Source of the DNA: Rhytidiadelphus loreus | Lineage: Eukaryota > Streptophyta > Bryopsida > Hypnales > Hylocomiaceae | DNA: 64,000 nt | Assembly: GCA_947034895.1 (NCBI GenBank) | Contig: OX344764.1 | Coordinates: 22,134,001-22,198,000 of the forward strand | Reading direction: 5' to 3' | Part shown: positions 61,441 to 64,000 of the stretch, piece after piece | Numbering within the stretch: the stretch's first letter is position 1 | How the letters are laid out: every line of letters begins with the position of its first letter | Position numbers and translations under genes: made by a program | The notes under the pieces: model-generated | What the model saw: the letters and a program-made list of their open reading frames with translations, nothing else | What the model was told of the DNA's origin: nothing | Databases searched by the model: none

Positions 61441-61789
61441 TTTTTTTCTCCACAGGACTTGAAGTTATGTTAGCCTGCAATTTTTTGTAATTCTTTATTA
61501 TGACAAGTTCGGAGTCTACGGTGGTGGAAACGTCTAGTGGAGCCATATAGGATTTGAGTTCTTTTTGTGCTGAGTCGTATAACTTTCAAATGGATAAATG
61601 TGTTTGAAAAAATAAAAATTAACAATTGAAATTTTTTGAGCGTACATGTATACCACCTCCTTTTTGCTCTATACAGTTTGATGTAGACCCAAATCCTTAG
61701 TTGCTCGGCAAATAATGTGTCCAGTTGGGCCGCTAACTTAAGCTAAACCGTAGTTAGGACATCTCATATCACTTTTGGGTTAAAGAAGG

Positions 61790-63490
61790 TTGTCTTTTCA
61801 AGATTCAAGTGTTACATTGGATGAATGAAAAATTTGGTGGACAAAACAGCACCTTGAAGCCCTTTGTTCATTGTCCACAATATGCATAATATGGACGTCA
61901 GAGCGCTTAGGGTTATTGGAAAAAATGATCCACTTAGCTAATAATATGATAAAGGATACCTCTGGATCAAGAAACTTTAAGCCACCAATCATTTTGAAAA
62001 GGCAGCAATTGTCTAGCAGACACGCATGCAAGAAGAATGCTATATTTGGCTCTATAGGAAGTTCTCTAAGTTGCTATAGATTGAACGGATAGCTTGCAAT
62101 GATCCACTCCATATGGCAATAAAGTAGAATAGTGTGGATAAAAGTATAGTGTTTATCGTTGTTATTCTACAAGCCAAGGATAGATGTTGCATAGTCTAGT
62201 TCATCAATTTCTTGGAGATTTTCTCTTCAAGAAAGCTGCCAATGTGAGAAGTTTCTATCATGATTCCAAACGGAGCTCCCAACAACTTGGAGATTGATCT
62301 TAAGGGTGCCTATGGGAAGTCAAAATTGTCTAGCTAGGAGGGTTTTAGGGCAGATGAAAACCAATAGCCAATATTTTTTGGTCAGTTTACCATTAATCCT
62401 AAAGCTAAACCAAACTACTTGAGAAGGAAAATGGGATGTTGGAGATCTAAATCAAGTCCTTTTATTGACATACTGGTATCATCTGCATACTAAGACATAA
62501 GTTGTTATAGGGTGTTGTTTGGAAGCTAGATGCCTTGAATTCATCTTGATTTTTGCTCCTAGATAGCGTCCATATTAAGTGCCTTACCTTTAGTAAGAAT
62601 AAATATGCCACAAGTAGATAAACCTGCTTCATGCCTCTTTGGATGGAAAACTGTTCAGTTGCCTTTTTGTTTAGCGTAAGTGTGGTTGAAGCATATTTTG
62701 GAGCAACATCATGACAAGAAGAATGAAAGAAGAATAAGGAATGTCCAATTTTTGCATGAATTTCCATTACACTACATCATAGACCTTTATAAGATCTAGC
62801 TTAAGAAAGATTAAGTCTTAATTAGATTCCTTAGCCCACTCTATGGTTTCATACTGCGAAAGTATGTTATATAAGATATGTCTGTTGTGAAGAAATGCAA
62901 AATGTTCTAGACTTATAACATCTTTAAAAAGATGTTATAGTCTAGTCTATAAAGCCTTGGCGATAATTTTATATAAAAAATTTAGTAAAGTAATGGAACA
63001 CCAGTTTGAGAGATTGACACGGTCATGTGTTTTGAAGATGAAGGCAATGGTCCCGAAGGTCATGCCAAGAGGTAGAAGACCTTGAATCATAGACTATTGT
63101 AGCACCATTTCTATGAAGTCTTTCCCCATGAGTTCCTAGAATTGGCAAGACAAGAAAAAACTATTGTGATACCATTAGTACCTGGGATTTGGCCTTTCTC
63201 CATAGATCTGTTTTAGCGCTTGGTGGAGCTCCTGCTCTGTAAGAGGTCCTTATCATTGTTGCACCATGCTAGGAGTGAAATGCTTACTCACACATAATAA
63301 GATTGCTTCCTTGTTGACCAATATAGAGGGACTAAGTTATTGGTCTCCTTTGTATACAATCTGGTGTAAATTCTGTGCAGATGTGGTCAATCTCACTTCT
63401 ACCATGTCTAAGAATTTCCTAAGCATCTTGTATTTCTATGATAGAGGAGGTATTAGGTGTCTCCCTGACCACATTGAAGACGTCTACCGA
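61790..63490 (-). pseudogene. Degenerate non-LTR retrotransposon (LINE) reverse transcriptase
   Basis: Read on the minus strand from about 63300 down, ordered RT landmarks appear in broken frames. They are PLTEQELHQALKQIYGERPNP (63260-63180), a LP.G.T.GTIAFI segment and ITLLN..YKIIAK (about 62950), and EWAKESN.DLIFLKLDLIKVYD (about 62810). Next come an NG..T..F.IQRGMKQ-like stretch (62690-62600) and, past the active-site region, LLGAPFG (62270), LSLACRITTINTILLSTLFY and FIAIWSGSL (about 62150). This order matches plant L1-type LINE ORF2. Many stops and frameshifts make it nonfunctional. No poly-A tail or target duplication could be fixed. Confidence 0.7.
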
Positions 63491-63576
63491 TAACCTATCA
63501 CCAAAGATTTAGATCTAATTTTTTGACCTTCAATTTTCACAAATTTGAAACTTGCTAGCTTAGATTGGAATAAGTG

Positions 63577-63628
63577 GACAACCTTACAAGAAGATTGGAA
63601 TAAGTGGACATCTTCTTGTAAGGTTGTC
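63577..63628. repeat. Perfect 19-bp palindrome with direct repeat
   Basis: Arms GACAACCTTACAAGAAGAT (63577-63595) and its exact complement (63610-63628) flank a 14-bp loop. GATTGGAATAAGTGGAC occurs at 63563 and again across the loop at 63593, so direct and inverted duplication coincide, as at 12474. Confidence 0.8.
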
Positions 63629-63879
63629 TAAGTGGGATCAATGTTGAAGTAAACCTGTCTTAACGTCCAATTTGGCACAGATGAACGACTCTTGTAGCTG
63701 GGCGGTAGTTGTGGGCTTAGGGCTCTCCATATGCAATGTCTACGATAAAAGCAGGTAACTCACTTCATTTTGGAGAAGAAAGATGAAGTTGGAGGTGCTT
63801 CACAGATTTGGGAGGCTGCGTCATTAAAATATCAGGTTGACATTATCCATCTGTGAGGTTGATTAGTAGGTTTGGAGAC
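63629..63879. other. Intergenic DNA
   Basis: No gene or bordered repeat is recognised. Confidence 0.3.
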
Positions 63880-64000
63880 CTCAAATAATTTTTTTCAAAA
63901 ACTTTGAACTAAGAAAAGTTGGAAAATTAAGCTAAATTTCATCTCTAAATTTTTTTTTCAGATTTAGAGCTTATTATAAGTCAAATTTAAAAAAAATATA
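63880..64000. repeat. R2 foldback, left arm cut by window end
   Basis: Contains CAAAAACTTTGAACTAAGAA, AAGTTGGAAAATTAAG and AAATTTCATCTCTAAA, matching the left arm of the R2 copies. The rest lies outside the window. Confidence 0.55.

Noticed and set aside
1..64000. CRISPR arrays, operons, rRNA or intact tRNA genes
   Set aside because: None seen. The window is eukaryotic nuclear DNA, and the only tRNA-like signal is the SINE head at 22275.

Overview
This is a plant nuclear window: intron-split genes with GT-AG junctions, a complete class XI myosin (the plant organelle/vesicle motor), and long AT-rich intergenic DNA full of DNA transposons. The myosin looks most like bryophyte, particularly moss, myosin XI as I remember that family. 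The bryophyte assignment is inference; land plant is well supported. Only two protein genes look intact.

Layout. 1-6.4 kb: AT-rich DNA with dispersed and foldback repeats and a degenerate minisatellite (3.64-3.90 kb). 6.47-8.12 kb: a GC-richer island with a two-exon gene for a 126-aa DnaJ-type zinc-finger protein with an N-terminal membrane segment. 8.2-14.5 kb: AT-rich DNA with hairpins and foldback MITEs. 14.5-22.65 kb: two non-autonomous CACTA elements (14537-17620, TSD CTT; 19452-22653, TSD AAA). Between them lies an open reading frame split by a 583-bp hAT-like MITE with an 8-bp TSD. The second CACTA is a nest of foldbacks, CATTAG-end MITEs and a tRNA-type SINE. 22.7-31.5 kb: AT-rich DNA with two more CATTAG MITEs and two copies of a degenerate TATCCRTATC-rich repeat.

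31.6-46.5 kb: the myosin XI gene, plus strand, reconstructed here as 39 coding exons giving 1536 aa. A GC-rich leader ends in a coding exon that holds only the ATG. The rest encodes the motor (P-loop, switch I, switch II), six IQ motifs, a coiled coil and the globular DIL tail. All phases join in one open frame to a TAG at 46458-46460.

46.5-64 kb: a transposon graveyard. An unidentified reading frame (50.17-53.64 kb) is split by a third CACTA element (50349-53423, TSD ACA). A dead piggyBac-like transposase runs from about 53.8 to 60.6 kb. It is broken by stops, by a perfect CACTA-type foldback MITE (55011-55249, TSD ACA), and by a ~3-kb insertion of unknown class (56185-59203) that carries its own MITE. 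A degenerate LINE reverse transcriptase lies on the minus strand at 61.8-63.5 kb.

The two genes are unrelated in function: one is a cytoplasmic actin motor, the other probably a small membrane-anchored thiol/zinc protein. The unusual biology is in the mobile DNA: a MITE family that appears to insert without target duplication, nested insertions whose order can be read, and insertions whose empty sites can be deduced because removing them restores an open frame.
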